A stretch of DNA of 64,000 bases from Phascolarctos cinereus (GCF_002099425.1 NW_018343969.1:3620001-3684000), one strand, 5' to 3'; counted from the first letter of the stretch, positions 1 through 12,650 are shown. Notes: generated by a model from the sequence alone, not told the origin. Numbers and translations are program-made.

Positions 1-14
1 GCACAGGGGACTGA

Positions 15-225
15 GAGCTAGCTCAGACTCAGCAATGCTGTCTATGTTCAAGTGCCATCTATGGCATATGCTAGTTGTGTGACCCTGTATGTGTCCTTTA
101 ACCTCTTCTTACCCCAAATTTCTAACGCTGTAAGTTTCAGAATAATTATCTAGGTTTCTAATGTTAGAGGGTATTTATTTGTGATGAATTCCCTGCACCA
201 ATGGAATCACAGCTCCAGAACAAGG
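15..225 (+). mobile_element. T-type CORE-SINE
   Basis: A MIR-like core ('gctagttgtgtgaccctg') is followed by a 3' part with 'gttagagggtatttatt' and ends near 'ccaatggaatcacagctcc'. The same order of blocks recurs near 3.2, 7.0, 20.0, 26.0, 38.2, 40.2 and 43.8 kb, which supports one dispersed family. The copy is old and diverged. The 5' edge is uncertain because the window starts here. Confidence 0.6.
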
Positions 226-394
226 TTATTCTCCTACCCTGTCCCATAGGGAAAAGCAGTTATGTGCTTACTTAGGCGCATTCTCATCTTACCAGTCCCT
301 TCCAGGATTTCAGTTTTTCAGGGAACTCACAATCCTGCTGACTCAAAAGGCTCCTGGGCCTTACCAGCCACCCTGCATATGGCTCCTATTAGAT

Positions 395-540
395 GTGCTT
401 GTCTCCTCCAATTAGAGCATGAGATGGTGAGATCCTTGAGAGCAGAGACTATCTTCTTTTCTGTGTATCCCTAGCACTTATCAAATTGCTTGGCTCGTAG
501 AAGTACTTAACATATGCTTTCAAATTCATTCAGTGATCAT
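395..540 (+). mobile_element. L2 LINE 3' end
   Basis: The block 'gagatccttgagagcagaga', then 'tgtatccctagcac', then a degraded 'gtagaagtacttaacatatg' follows the order of the L2 3' UTR (gene-end phrase, 'tatccccagc', 'cacatagtaggtgctcaata'). The copy is ancient and 5'-truncated, with no coding sequence. Confidence 0.6.
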
Positions 541-2132
541 TTATTCATTCTCATCTACTTTTATTTTAACTGTTCAAACTAAGGGGGGGATTAAGTATAC
601 TTTTTATGCCAAAATTCCTTGAATTTATGTGAAGTGACTTCATCTCAGAAGAATACGTTATCTAGAAATAGTGACTTTGAGTTCTTCTTTGAAAATTGAA
701 ATTTTTTTTTTTAACTTCATAAAGATTGGTTGCTTCCCATTATTATCACTTACATAGTTACTGCAATTGTCTTAAGGACAATTATGTTGCTGTTTATGCA
801 CAGAAGCAAATTATGATCCTTGATATTTAGCATAACTTGAGTTCTTAGAAATAGTCACTCAGTTAACAGGAAACCCTGTCTTTTCAATTTCCAATTATTT
901 AAGTAGACTAGCAAATTCTTAAAGCAGCATGAAAAATGGAAACTGAAACAACTGTTCAGTAGCCTCCAACATAGTCTAAAGTACAAAAAGATTCCTCATA
1001 TGGTTACATATTCAAATTCATGAAAATAGAGCTTACAATCAGTCTGCATAAAAAAATAGATACCTATTTAACCCAGTACCAAAGTTGATACAAACTGGAA
1101 TAGAAAATGGCCACTGCTGCAGAAAATGAATGAAATGCTTTTATGAAAAGGAAATGACTGAAAAGAAGACTGAAAAGTTTTATGAGTCATGAAATTTAAA
1201 ATTTAACCGTTAGCAGGAGACCACATATTGAAAGGTAAAACAAAGGCGAAATGAGTCAATTTATCAGACTTCTGCTAAGTAAATAAAAACTAAACCCTTG
1301 GTACCATGTGCTTTGGGGCTAACTTCCCCACTCTGACTTGCCCTGGCAGGTTGGGTCTTCTAAGTTCAATAGGCTATTTCTCCCCTCAGGGTTCTATGAG
1401 GAGCCTATGAGCTTCTGTTCATGTACTTCCCCCAATGGTTGTTATTTGAAATCAATTAATCAGCCAGGCATAATTAGCTTTTAGAAATGAGTATTTACTA
1501 AAGTGGTATAGTAAGAACAGTTAGAACAAACATTCTCCCCCTCTCCCCAACTTGGAGCATATTCTTCCACAAGTACATATAAGATCTAGAGGAAAGTGAG
1601 TTCAATCTTAGAATACTTGTGGCAAAGAGAGAAATACATCTCCTGGCAGGCGTCAAGATGGAAGTACTTTTCTCATCCTAGTGATGCCCTCTTGAAGTAC
1701 CCCTTAGTTATATGGTAGTTTACTTCTGGGCTCCTTTTACTGACCTAAAACTATCTTTCTTCATTGGGTGTACGTGGTCCTTCCTAATCCAGTTTGCTCT
1801 CAATTGTACTAGGGACAGTTCTAGAATACTGATAGGAATTTCAAATATTTTTGGACCTTTTGAAGTTTACAAGCTCTTCCCCTTATCAAGGTACAATAAG
1901 GAAGAGACAAAGGCTCTCTCCCTCCAAGTAATTCCTTCTCAGGAACTTTCCTGGACTGCTCTCCTCCATGTTGTCAGGATGTGGAAAATACTTGATTCCA
2001 AATTAGCTTGAAATTTTAATACAAGTCCCACAGGCCGTGGTTGAGTCTCTTTAGCCAGTCTCAGTCTGCTTCCTGTTAAGTGTCATTCTACTTCATCCAA
2101 GACTTTCCTTCTTTCCCACTTGATTAACTAGG
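541..2132. other. Unassigned AT-rich DNA
   Basis: I recognise no gene or named repeat here. The 99-codon frame at 1712-2011 has no familiar motif and no flanking splice context. I treat it as chance. Confidence 0.5.
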
Positions 2133-2146
2133 TTACTCCTACTTAA

Positions 2147-2386
2147 GGGTAGCTAGGTGACACAATGGATAGAGCACTGGGCCTGGAGTCAGGAAGACTG
2201 GAGTTCAAACTTGGCCTTCAGACACTTACTAAGTGTATGACCCTAGGTAAGTCACTTAACCCTGTTTGGTTCAGTTTCCTTATCTGAAAAATGAGCTGGA
2301 GAAGAAAATGGCAAACTACTCCAGTATCTTTGCCAAGAAAACCCCAAATGGGGTCACTAAGAGTTGTACATGACTGAACAACAACA
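2147..2386 (+). mobile_element. Mar-1-like SINE, near full length
   Basis: The tRNA-derived head starts 'gggtagctaggtgacac', the CORE region includes 'ctaggtaagtcacttaac', and the 3' tail ends 'tacatgactgaacaacaac', a BovB/RTE-like terminus. A 9-bp direct repeat 'actcctact' flanks it at 2133-2141 and 2390-2398, as expected for a target-site duplication. It is one of the best-preserved SINEs here and is probably mobilised in trans by an RTE-clade LINE (family knowledge). Confidence 0.9.
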
Positions 2387-2398
2387 CTAACTCCTACT

Positions 2399-3025
2399 GA
2401 ATTTAATGTTTTTGATTAGTTGATTTAATTAAAAAGAGATGCCTTGGGCCTTTAGTTTATATTTCTTGTTGATTGATTCGATTAAGTCCAGGCCCTGTGT
2501 AATAATTGAGGTTAGGAGTATGTAACACCCCTCTAACACTTTCACAGCACGTCTCTGTGTTCAGCCAGAAGACTGAGTGAAAGGTAAGATCACAAATGCA
2601 TGCTTTTCTCAGAAAATGTCATGTTTCTAAATCAGCTCATAAAAAAAATTGGCTTTTGTATATGTGTCCTCAAATGAAAGGAAAATTGATACAATTTCTT
2701 CAAAAAGAACATCAGGGAAAAAATGTACATTTCAGCAGTCTATTTTGAAACAGTAATTTCATAAGAATTTGTTGTATAATATTACCTTACAAGTGGCCAA
2801 GCCTTGACATTCATTTCCCTGGTGTTGGGGTGTGGTTCAAAACAAGATACAAGGCAAAATAAGCCAAGGACAATGGGCAACTGGGAAATAGAGAAATACA
2901 GATGTATAAATTCCTTGCAACAAAAGTGGAACTATTGAACTTGAATGGGGGGAGTGATACGTTCAGAAACTGCAAGGTATATGCTTCTGACTATGGATTC
3001 ACACCAGATATCTTCATTATAGAGC

Positions 3026-3028
<3 letters not shown>
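2399..3028. other. Unassigned DNA
   Basis: No gene, RNA or clear repeat was recognised between the Mar-1-like SINE and the AT microsatellite. Confidence 0.5.

Positions 3029-3104
<76 letters not shown>
3029..3104. repeat. (AT)38 microsatellite
   Basis: Uninterrupted alternating AT of 76 bp, followed by an imperfect 'gtatat' edge. It is self-complementary and can extrude as a hairpin. The poly(Tyr-Ile) frames on both strands are artefacts of the repeat. Confidence 0.98.
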
Positions 3105-3112
<8 letters not shown>

Positions 3113-3176
3113 TGTTTTAAATACAAAGTAATGACTATAGATTTTAATTGAATGCTTGCATAAAATCACATTCATA

Positions 3177-3390
3177 GAGAGGTGGTATGGTATAGAGGTG
3201 GCAAGTTGGTCTGGAAGACAGGAAGATCTGAATTCAAATCCTACTTCTGACGTTTTGTGATTCTAGGCAAATCTTAATGCTGTAGGTGACTCTTTAATAC
3301 TCTGAGTTGCAAAGAAGTCACCCACTTTCATTGATATAATTTTTTAGTCACCTGGAGTTCCTCTTACCTATGAAATCACAAGTTTAGAAC
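3177..3390 (+). mobile_element. T-type CORE-SINE
   Basis: The head 'gaggtggcaagttggtctgg' and core 'agatctgaattcaaatcc' are followed by the family 3' blocks 'cattgatataattttttagt' and 'cctatgaaatcacaag'. Strongly diverged. Confidence 0.7.
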
Positions 3391-3472
3391 AGGTCAACAG
3401 AAGAATTGGGGACAGCAGACATCTCATTCTTTACCCAAGGATGGCCATTGGACAATTTTCTCCCTCTCCCAA
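3391..3472. repeat. Low-copy repeat block, copy 1
   Basis: About 82 bp starting 'aggtcaacagaagaattggg' match 4737-4820 in direct orientation with roughly 12 differences by eye. Similarity fades on both sides. The family is not recognised. Confidence 0.7.
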
Positions 3473-4104
3473 GGGTGAGTTTAGAAGTGTTCATGCTTCT
3501 TCCTGTACTTATTTATTCAAAGGGAACAGAATAATAATCCCTGGCTGTTTTTGGAGGGAGCTGGGGACATATTTAGCAAAAGAAAAGGCAAATTACTTCC
3601 ACCTCATCCTCTCAATTCTGACACTGATGAGTCCTTGGAGGTTACTCTAGGGATCTTGAGGGCATTGACAGAGAAATAGAAGATCAGACAGGTATTACCA
3701 AAAAAGAAAGGCTTGGAATATAAGCCTAGAGATAAATTATGGGTCTGTTTTCTAAGGTTAAGCCTATCTGAGTTTGGTGATCTTTATGTTTGTAAAAGAG
3801 AGGGAAATTTAGAACCTTAAAAAAATAAATAATAAGACATAACTAAATGAACTTGCAAGTGAGAAAACAGCAGAAAGTTGTCATGGACTCTTTTCTAGTA
3901 TATCTGATGTAAACTACTTTTTTATTTTAATATAAAACCGAGGACATCTATATAAATATTCATCAGTTGTGTCCAATCCAATATTCCCTTTATCTCTAGA
4001 ATGTTTGTCTCCAGATTTGTTTGTTTTTTCCTACAGCAACTTAAAAAGACTTAAGGCATGGTAGATTTGAGGACTTCTTTGGTGGAGAGTGTGCTCATAC
4101 AATT
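3473..4104. other. Unassigned DNA
   Basis: No gene or recognisable repeat seen. Confidence 0.5.
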
Positions 4105-4235
4105 CATTCAAATTCAACAAATTTCAAGAAACATTTATTGAACTCTTGCTATATTCAAGGCAAAAATATTAGGTATTGGGGGATATGAAGAAAAACAAAG
4201 CAGGTCCTGATGTCTAGAAGCTGACATTGTTCTAC
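4105..4235 (-). mobile_element. L2 LINE 3' end
   Basis: The reverse complement of the L2 terminus is visible: 'aacatttattgaactcttgc', then 'ggtattgggggatatgaag', then 'gtctagaagctgacattg'. This is an old 5'-truncated copy. Confidence 0.7.
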
Positions 4236-4242
4236 AGGGTTA

Positions 4243-4246
<4 letters not shown>

Positions 4247-4287
<41 letters not shown>
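4247..4287 (+). repeat. (GT)n microsatellite
   Basis: About 20 uninterrupted GT units directly downstream of an L2 end. Confidence 0.97.
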
Positions 4288-4288
<1 letters not shown>

Positions 4289-4374
4289 ACCCAAAATGTA
4301 ATGATAAGACAGGGAGAGGAGTAACCACTACAGAGATGAAAGAAGGCAAGAAGACTTCACCACAACTGTGAAGT

Positions 4375-4475
4375 TAAGTACCTTCTTTGTGTCAGGCACC
4401 ATGCTAAGCCCTGGAGATACAAAAAGAGGCAGAAGACTGTCTCTGCCTTGAGGAGCTTCCAACCTAATGGCAGGT
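4375..4475 (-). mobile_element. L2 LINE 3' end fragment
   Basis: 'gtgtcaggcaccatgctaag', 'ccctggagatacaaaaagag' and 'cttgaggagcttccaacct' match the reversed L2 3' UTR. It lies about 140 bp from the previous L2 piece and could belong to it, split by the (GT)n tract, or be a separate insertion. Confidence 0.7.
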
Positions 4476-4736
4476 GATAGTTCTTGATTGCTCTCAAGTA
4501 ACTGGGGCTGCATCCAAAATGATTATATGGAATCCTCAGGAAGATGCAGTATGGTACAAGTTCCACCCCATAAATGAGAGCAATGGACTATTCTCAGACC
4601 TTTTCACCTTTTTTGCTTTCTCCCTGGAGTACAGATGGGAGATTGAGAAGGAGATTTCTTGTACTCTACTTCCAAAATTAAAGGGGATAAATAGTCTTAC
4701 CAGAAGCCACTCAAACTCGGAATGCCTCTGTAGAGG

Positions 4737-4820
4737 AGGTCAACAGAGGAATTAGGGACAGGAGACATCTCATTCTTCACTCAAAGATGGCCGTTGGGCA
4801 ATTTTCTACCTTTCTCAAAA
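4737..4820. repeat. Low-copy repeat block, copy 2
   Basis: Direct-orientation partner of 3391-3472, offset about 1.35 kb. The shared core runs from 'aggtcaacagaggaattagg' to 'caattttctacctttctc'. Confidence 0.7.
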
Positions 4821-6914
4821 CCCTCTATCTCTACTAAGCTTTCTTTTCAGGCTTTCCTGAAGGTCTTACCAGTGTCTTTGGGTCTGTCCATGAGAAGGAA
4901 GGGAGTCCCTTGGCCAAAAGAAAAAGAGATGCCCTCACACACATGTGGCAGACTACAAGTTTACCATGCATGTGGTTTCTGCTGGTTTGCCCCCCTAGCC
5001 TGGCTACCCAACATTATTTTCTGGAATGCTGCTCCTAGAGTAGCCCAAACCTTGGTTTTAAATGAAAAAATTAATGACCTTTTGGCAATTACTTTTAATG
5101 TTACTGGGCAATTCACTCCCTGTTCCTTGTTTTTCCTGTTCCAGGCTGGCATTATCCCAGTTGGAAACCCCAGGGGAATTTGAAGGAAAAGGCAAGTGTG
5201 ACTTAGCAGGCATTTCATCCACATACAGGAAGCAGTTTCATGTCCATGTAGGATATGAAATTCCTATTAGTTTCCTTCTATTGCATAGGTCTCCTGGGGT
5301 GAGAAAGTCAACTTAGCAGCCATTGGTCATAAACCAAAGGAAATTCCTTGCTTCTAGGAACCTAAACCCTCCAAGATCACTTATTGTTGGTATTTTTTTC
5401 ATCTTTTCCCTATGGAAGCATTGATTTTGCAATCTATAAACACATAATATAATATAACAGGGGCATGATGGAGCTCCAACCTCAGAATTGTTTGTACTGG
5501 TTTGCTATAGTGGCTGCCAGCTTCTGGAAAGACATATTGTCTTGTAATGGAAAGACCGAGTTCCCCAATTCAGAGCATGCATAGGTATTGTTTCCAGTTT
5601 GCTTGCCACATGAAAAAGGAGAGCTTTTTTGTTGACTTCTGGGCTGGAATTAAGAATACATTCAAAAAGTATTAACTGGCCAAGAAGTTTTCCCCTCCTT
5701 ATCTGTCAGCCTTCCAGTGAGGAGTCAAGGATGATTGGTGGGAATATAGAGTCCTTGGGCCTTTATCACCCCACCAGGCTTGCTATCATGTGACCTATAA
5801 GTATATGGCCCTTCTGTTGCCTCTATCTCTGTTAGATCTATTATTTTCTGCTCTTAGGTCAAGAAGTATCAGACTAGATTGTGACCTTGCTAGCTTTGAA
5901 AGATCAGGAGAGCAAGCCACTAGATGCTTGGGAACCAGAATCTAGGCCAGAATTTACAATCCTCTAGCACAGACCCTAGAATTACAGTGACTGATGCTGC
6001 ACAGACTATGCTGCAATCCAAAGAGAACTGAGTGGAGGTGAATTCTCTGTAGAAAATGCTTTAGGGTTGAGCCCATTTTCCTCAGGCAACAAAGTCTCTC
6101 TCCACTTATTGGGGAAGGAAGGCTATTATATAGGATTCTGTTATCGTTATATCTTCTTCGGAAATAACCCTTTGTTAGGTGATATTAATGTTGGTGAGAT
6201 GGTTAGTTGGTGCTAGTTGATATTAATTGGTTCAATGAAACTGGAGCATTTACTACTCACTGACAGTTAATAATGATGAGCAAACATTACTATGAAAGCT
6301 TGAGACCTGAGAGAAAGACAATCTAACCCTTCAAGAGTACTCCCAGAACTTTGAAGGGGTGTGCAAATATAAGGGAGACTTCACTGGGGAACTTTACTTG
6401 TCAGTGAGAGCCAAAGTTGGGATAAGGATGTTTGGGGATTGTGAGGGCTATAATTGTAAAAGTTGCTTCCTAGCCTGACTGAATGGCAGAGATAGGAGTA
6501 GGTATAGTTGCAAACAATGCTAGGATTCATCAGTTTCCAGTTGGGGAAAATTTCTCCAATCTTGAAAGTGAGATTTTGCCATAATAGATCAGTCAACCTG
6601 AGGTGAGTAACAGCCTGATCAGGCAGATGAGACATCTTCCCTAGATGGATATCCTCAGAATATTGACTTTACAATCTCTTACCAGGAATATAATTTCTCA
6701 TCTGCATTCTTGACTTAGTTATAAAATTAGGTCTTGGCAGGGAATGAGGGAACATTGGAACAAGATGTGTATCTATGTATGTATGTTTGTGCATGTAGGT
6801 TTGTATATGTTTGGTTATTAAGTCATCTGCCTTTTTTCTGTTCTTGAGGGTTGGACCTACAAAATAATCTCTATTTCCTTAGGTTGGGATATATAGGAGG
6901 AGGGGTGAGAAAAG
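4821..6914. other. Unassigned 2-kb segment
   Basis: No gene recognised. It includes a 129-codon frame at 4794-5183 whose product has no motif I know and which I regard as chance or an old unidentified repeat. Composition is AT-rich with scattered pyrimidine tracts. Confidence 0.45.
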
Positions 6915-7145
6915 AGAGACAGCATTATATGGTGGAGAAAGAGCTAGCCTTGGAGGTCAAAAGGCTTGAGGTCAATGCACACCTCTGATACATACTATAT
7001 GTGTGACCCTAGGAAAGTCACTTCTCAATACACCAAGCAATTTTCTTAGACCATAAGTTGAAAAATAGTTATCCAGATTTACATTGTTAGAGGGAGATTA
7101 CTCACCAGGAGTTTCGTATATCAATGAAATTACCTTCCAGACCAA
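6915..7145 (+). mobile_element. T-type CORE-SINE
   Basis: The head 'cagcattatatggtggagaa', the core 'tatgtgtgaccctaggaaag', and the 3' blocks 'attgttagagggagattact' and 'tatcaatgaaattacc' are all present in family order. Confidence 0.75.
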
Positions 7146-7164
7146 AGATAAATAGGAAGTACCA

Positions 7165-7320
7165 AAGGATCATGGTTTTAATGCTAGAAGACACCTCTGA
7201 GACTATCTAGTCCACCTCATTTTACAACTGATAATTCTGAGATCCAGAGAAATTAAATCACATGGGTAGGGAATGAAATGGCATACACTCAAATCACAAA
7301 TTCTCTTACCTGTTTCTCCT
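7165..7320 (-). mobile_element. Ther-2-like SINE (L3 tail)
   Basis: The reversed L3/CR1 tail 'tgagactatctagtccacct' joins 'cattttacaactgataattc' and a degraded core. Reading on the minus strand gives core then tail, as in MIR3/Ther-2-type SINEs. Confidence 0.65.
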
Positions 7321-8449
<1,129 letters not shown>

Positions 8450-8930
8450 AAACCCTGAACAGTGCTGGCAGATGAAAGGAGGGAAATGAAGCCAGACTGG
8501 AGTGATGGACAGAAAGATCAGAGAAGGGTGGAGGGACTAGAAGTTGTGTTGGGGATGAAGAATAGGTTTAGTGTGACTGAGGCAGAGGTAAGAAAGAAAG
8601 TCTAGAAGATTATGATTATGATGAGTGATTTCAGAAGTAAAGATCATGGATGTAGAATATTCTGAGGTAATGATAGTATCTAAGGTGTGGCCACCTCTGT
8701 GAGTGGCCAAAGTAGAAATATGGGTCATTGGAATTGAGGAAGCTGATGAGTCTATACACATAGACTAAAGTGACATTGACATGAATGTTAAAATACCCAG
8801 ATAAGAGACAGGGAATTGGAATGAAGAGGTAGACTAGAGTAAGACAAGTATGAGCTAGAGAGAAATCAAAGTGGGAGTAAAGATAGCAGGTAATGAGTTC
8901 CTTGAGAAAGGAGGGAGGGTGAGGGACAGT
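8450..8930 (-). pseudogene. L2/CR1-group LINE ORF2 fragment, endonuclease end
   Basis: The minus strand encodes 'GYFNIHVN' and then 'THRGGHTLDTIIT', which correspond to the 'GDFNIHVD' and 'THxRGHTLDLVIT' blocks of the apurinic-type endonuclease in L2 and related CR1-group LINEs. Several frame breaks separate the blocks, so it is an inactive fragment. The RT domain is not seen next to it. Confidence 0.7.
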
Positions 8931-8984
8931 ACAGAGCGGAGACTACATCAATGCTTATTCCCTTCTCCCTCCTCTTGTATTCAC

Positions 8985-9215
8985 TGTGTGTATTGTTTTC
9001 CTGGTTCTTCTTGCTTTGCTTTGTATCAGTTCATTTAAGTCTCCCCAGGCTTCTCTGTATTCATCACATTCATTGTTTACAGCATAGTAATATTACATTA
9101 ATTGAGATAGCACAACTTGTTTAATCATTTCTTATTTGGTGGACATCTGCATTTTTTTTTCAATTCTTTGTTTCAATAAAAAGTACTTCTGTAATTTTGG
9201 GGGGTGGTTATAGGG
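8985..9215 (-). mobile_element. L1 LINE 3' region fragment
   Basis: Read on the minus strand, 'gacttaaatgaactgatac', then 'agcaagaagaaccaggaaaa', then 'caatacacacagtgaatac' match the marsupial L1 3' segment ('gaactgatgcaaagtgaa ... accaggagaac'). Similar blocks occur at 17.6, 39.1 and 60.0 kb. Confidence 0.75.
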
Positions 9216-9839
9216 CCTGTCTTCCATAAACAGTCTGACTAAATCAGACCAGATACCTAGTTCCTTCCTACTGCCCAGAATGGCTGATCAATATCACCTC
9301 TATTGTTAGAATTAATACAGAGCAACAACGAAAATGTAGAAGATATTTCAATAAAAGATAGCATGGAAATGAAAATAGTATGAAGTAAATGTTTTGTAGA
9401 TTTTTGAATTACTAAAAAAAGACAGAAGAGTGATTGAATAGTTTTTAATAGGTTGCAGCCTATGTTCTATAGAGTTAACTTCTGCAAGTGTAAATTGAAG
9501 AGCATAAAGAAAACTTTAATTCAGTGTTAATCCTTTGTTAAAAAAATTTAATTAAGAGTCCTATGAGATTCTCCTTTTTTCCTCAATCTTTGAAAGTTCT
9601 CCATTGTTTTATTATTCCAGGATGTAGTTCATCTAGGCTTAGTGAATTAACCAGAATCGTGAGAAGATAGAGTCTCTTTTATTATGTTTTTATTTTTATT
9701 GGGTATTAAGCCCCTGTTAGTAATTTTTTGTTCTATTCTTTCTTTTACAAGTCATTCCTTTGGCGGAGAAAACAGAAGCAAAGTAAAACTTGATCAGCTC
9801 TGATTTCTCTTCATCTTCTGTTTTCAAATCAAGTGAAAT
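9216..9839. other. Unassigned DNA
   Basis: No gene or clear repeat seen. Confidence 0.5.
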
Positions 9840-9905
9840 AATATTTCACTTGGCACAGTGCCTGGCACAAAGTAGATCCTTAATAAATACTTATTCACCT
9901 TACTG
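9840..9905 (+). mobile_element. L2 LINE 3' terminus
   Basis: 'cacagtgcctggcacaaagt' followed by 'ccttaataaatacttattc' is a diagnostic L2 end. Confidence 0.7.
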
Positions 9906-10054
9906 CCTCATCATATCAGTACTCACAGCAATGGTCCTATTCCTCTATTTTTCCTCATTCTTAACTTTCTTTTCAGCTTTTTTTTAATCATAGGCCTTTA
10001 ATGTATCTGAGTTTATGTTTGTGTGTACTATTGTCTTGTATTATCTATGAATCA

Positions 10055-10140
10055 AAAAAATATTTATTAAATATACCATGTGCCACACTGGTGCTAAGCT
10101 GCTAAGGAAACATGCAAAAAGTTAAACTATCCCTGGAGTC
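10055..10140 (-). mobile_element. L2 LINE 3' end fragment
   Basis: 'tatttattaaatataccatg' then 'tgccacactggtgctaagct' match the reversed L2 terminus with divergence. Confidence 0.55.
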
Positions 10141-11329
10141 TTAAGAAGTTTTTCTCTATCATTTAGTTCTATCTTCTTGGTATGTACCAGGGCCAAGCTG
10201 AAAAAGAACATGGAAAGTGAAAACTAAAAAAGGTAAGGGAAAGTTGAAGACAGAAAATTCCTTCTACTGCAAGTAAAGGCAACAGTTTTATTCGAGAAGT
10301 ATCCAGAATCAGGGGACCAAGTGTGTCTGACACTGAGGTAGTTAAGGCAGAAACTTGAGACCAAAGCAGAGGGATGACCTAAGTTAAGACTCACCGAATA
10401 CGCAAATACTAGAGGCCAAGGCAAGGCAGTGAGATAGGTAGCTCACTTGATGCACACAAGTCAGCAGAGAAAAGAGGAAAGGGAAGCAAAGGTGACTTCT
10501 GCCTTAGACAGGAAGTCATTTCTATTCATCCCCTTACAGAAAGAACCAGAAGTGACAAGCTGTGGACTGAAAGTGAGAACAAGTGAGTCATAGTGGGAGA
10601 AGTAAAAAGTGTGTTAATCTGGATAGAGTGCGGTGTATTTGGTGGTCAGAGATTAAAGCATATCCTAATACATAGCATCACCAATGGAGAAAAGAAATGC
10701 TTCCTTTACAGTGCTGTGGTAGGAAGACTTCTTCTTGCTCATGGCAAATCAGTACAAGTTTCTTAAAAGAAGATAAGACACAGATATATATGGGGCTGTA
10801 GGGAGACCTGCTTTAAGAAGCCAACCTGTTCTTCAGGGTTTGAAGACAAATATCTTTTAGTACAATGGATAGGTTTTATTAGCATTGACCTTCTCTTTGA
10901 ACTAATCCATATTTCATCTTTGTTGCAAAATTTTATCATTTCCTAGATTAAAACAAGGACTGTCTTTTATATCATTGTTGTAGCAAGTGTCTTCTAAGGA
11001 CAAATATAGTCAAGAAGTATGTGCTTTTTCCTTTGGGAATAATTTCTAAGATGGATGTACTTATGTCACAAGAGGGAATATGCAAGGCCCCTCTCCCTTT
11101 GCCCACGCAATAGTTGGGTAGTTGTATGAAAGAATGAAAATGATTGCTCACACATAGTGACTGTTGCAAGCATCCCAGAAGTATGGTCAATAGATATGGC
11201 TTCTGGGCATGCTGAGACCTAGAGGATATAAACATAGTGTGAAGTGATGGAAGCAGTTACGGCTCAGCCTCATCAGCTGGGATTATTCTCTTGCAAATTC
11301 TTAGACTTTATGTGAATTCCTTTTATAGG
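10141..11329. other. Unassigned DNA
   Basis: No gene or named repeat recognised. A short tandem duplication of 'aattccttttatagg' lies at about 11315-11345. Confidence 0.5.
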
Positions 11330-11510
11330 AATTCCTTTTATAGGAAACCCAACATTTATTGAATAAAATAAAAGAAAATCTCCCCCTTTCCTTTACTAAC
11401 CCACCCAAGCATTTTTAATTCATGAAGGCAGTCACCTAAGACATCAGCTATACACTAGTACTGGTGATCAGATCTTAATCTGGCTCTTTTCCTTAGACAA
11501 GCCACTGTAG
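11330..11510. repeat. Low-copy repeat of unknown family, copy A
   Basis: Direct-orientation similarity to 12482-12650. Shared landmarks in order are 'attccttttatagg / attcattttatagc', 'acccaa', 'agaaaatct / agaaatct', 'cccacccaagcattttt / cccaccaaaacatttt' and 'aagccactgt / aaaccactgt'. Identity is roughly 70% by eye. Confidence 0.55.
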
Positions 11511-11978
11511 GAGGGAAGCTATCTTTTTTTTTTAAATAGTAACCTATGTAAGATAGATAATCCTAGGAAATGGCCTCCCACAGTAGTCTGGATATTTAAT
11601 CTATTTAGATTCTATTTGTGTCTTTGTTCCTTTCCTGAGATCAGCTCAGACAAGCATGGTCCCATGAAACTCTACATGATCCTAGAAGAAGAGAGAATGC
11701 TGGTAGGATATTCTTTTGTGCTGTGTTTGGCTTGGAGCAATAGGAAAGATTTAGGTATCTGGCCTGATTTATTAAGATTAAGGAGGAAGCTGAAGACATT
11801 TGTGGCTCTAGATGAGGCTTTTTAGCCTGTGCTAGTTCCTGTCACTGACATCCCATCACTGTGGAAAGGACATCACCACCTGGGGAAAGGACAAGATGCA
11901 CTCACATGAAAGATTTGGTTTGGAGGACAGTCTGTGAGTATAACCTTTCCACTCATGTCTCTTCACTTTATAACGATT
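11511..11978. other. Unassigned DNA
   Basis: No gene or clear repeat. The 69-codon frame at 11616-11825 has no recognisable motif. Confidence 0.5.
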
Positions 11979-12217
11979 TCTTGTTGTTGTTCAGTTGTTT
12001 TAGTTATATCTAATTCTTCATGAATTCATTTGGGATTTTCTTGGCGAAGGGGAGTGGTTTGCCATTTCCTTCTCCAATGGATTAACGCAAATGGAGGTTA
12101 ATTAACTTGCCCTGGGGTACACAACCAATAAGTGTCTAAGGCCAGATTTGAACTCAGGAAGATGAGTCTTTCCAACTCTAGACCTGGCACTCTATCCACT
12201 GTGCCACTTAGCTGCCC
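11979..12217 (-). mobile_element. Mar-1-like SINE
   Basis: The reversed BovB-like tail 'ttgttgttgttcagttgttt' opens the element. 'gatttgaactcaggaagatg' and the reversed tRNA-like head 'ccactgtgccacttagctgc' close it. Near full length and moderately diverged. Confidence 0.88.
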
Positions 12218-12237
12218 ATTTATAAAGACTTTTTTCA

Positions 12238-12292
12238 TTGTTTTTTAGTCATTCAGTCATGTCTGACTCTTCGTGATTGCTATTGTACAACA
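12238..12292 (-). mobile_element. Truncated Mar-1/RTE tail
   Basis: Only the tail segment 'cattcagtcatgtctgactc' plus 'ttcgtgattgctattg' remains, 20 bp from the previous SINE. It could be a 5'-truncated SINE or a BovB-like LINE end, since the two share this sequence. Confidence 0.6.
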
Positions 12293-12481
12293 GGCTATTC
12301 AAATATATGAGCTTATTCCAGTAACATCTACTGTGAATCTAGTTTTAAGAAAATTTTCCAAAGCTAATTTTTATTGTAAGCAAGTGCATATGACAAGATG
12401 ACAAAGAAATCAACATTTTTAATGGCAAATGCCTTAGTGTTTTAAAAAAGCAGTTTGGGGAAAAACATTTTACTTTAGGGA

Positions 12482-12650
12482 AATTCATTTTATAGCGAAC
12501 CCAATCAATCAATATTTATTTATGGTTTAAATAAAACAAAACAGAAATCTAATTCTTCCTTGGCTAGCCCACCAAAACATTTTGAATACACATGGATAAA
12601 ACCTAGCCTGACTCATACTACAATTTAGTAATGATGAAAGAACAAACCAC
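12482..12650. repeat. Low-copy repeat of unknown family, copy B
   Basis: Partner of 11330-11510, offset about 1.15 kb, same orientation. See that entry for the shared landmarks. Confidence 0.55.

Noticed and set aside
2902-3126. Poly(Tyr-Ile) reading frames on both strands
   Set aside because: They are translations of an (AT)38 microsatellite. No coding evidence flanks them.
4794-5183. 129-codon frame as a possible gene or old viral-like remnant
   Set aside because: No domain, signal or family motif could be identified, there is no second supporting feature such as paired long end repeats, and the length is reachable by chance in AT-rich DNA.
5700-6380. Possible solo LTR (TATA-like and polyadenylation-like signals)
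   Set aside because: No paired end sequence, no target duplication and no recognised family. The signals are common in AT-rich DNA.
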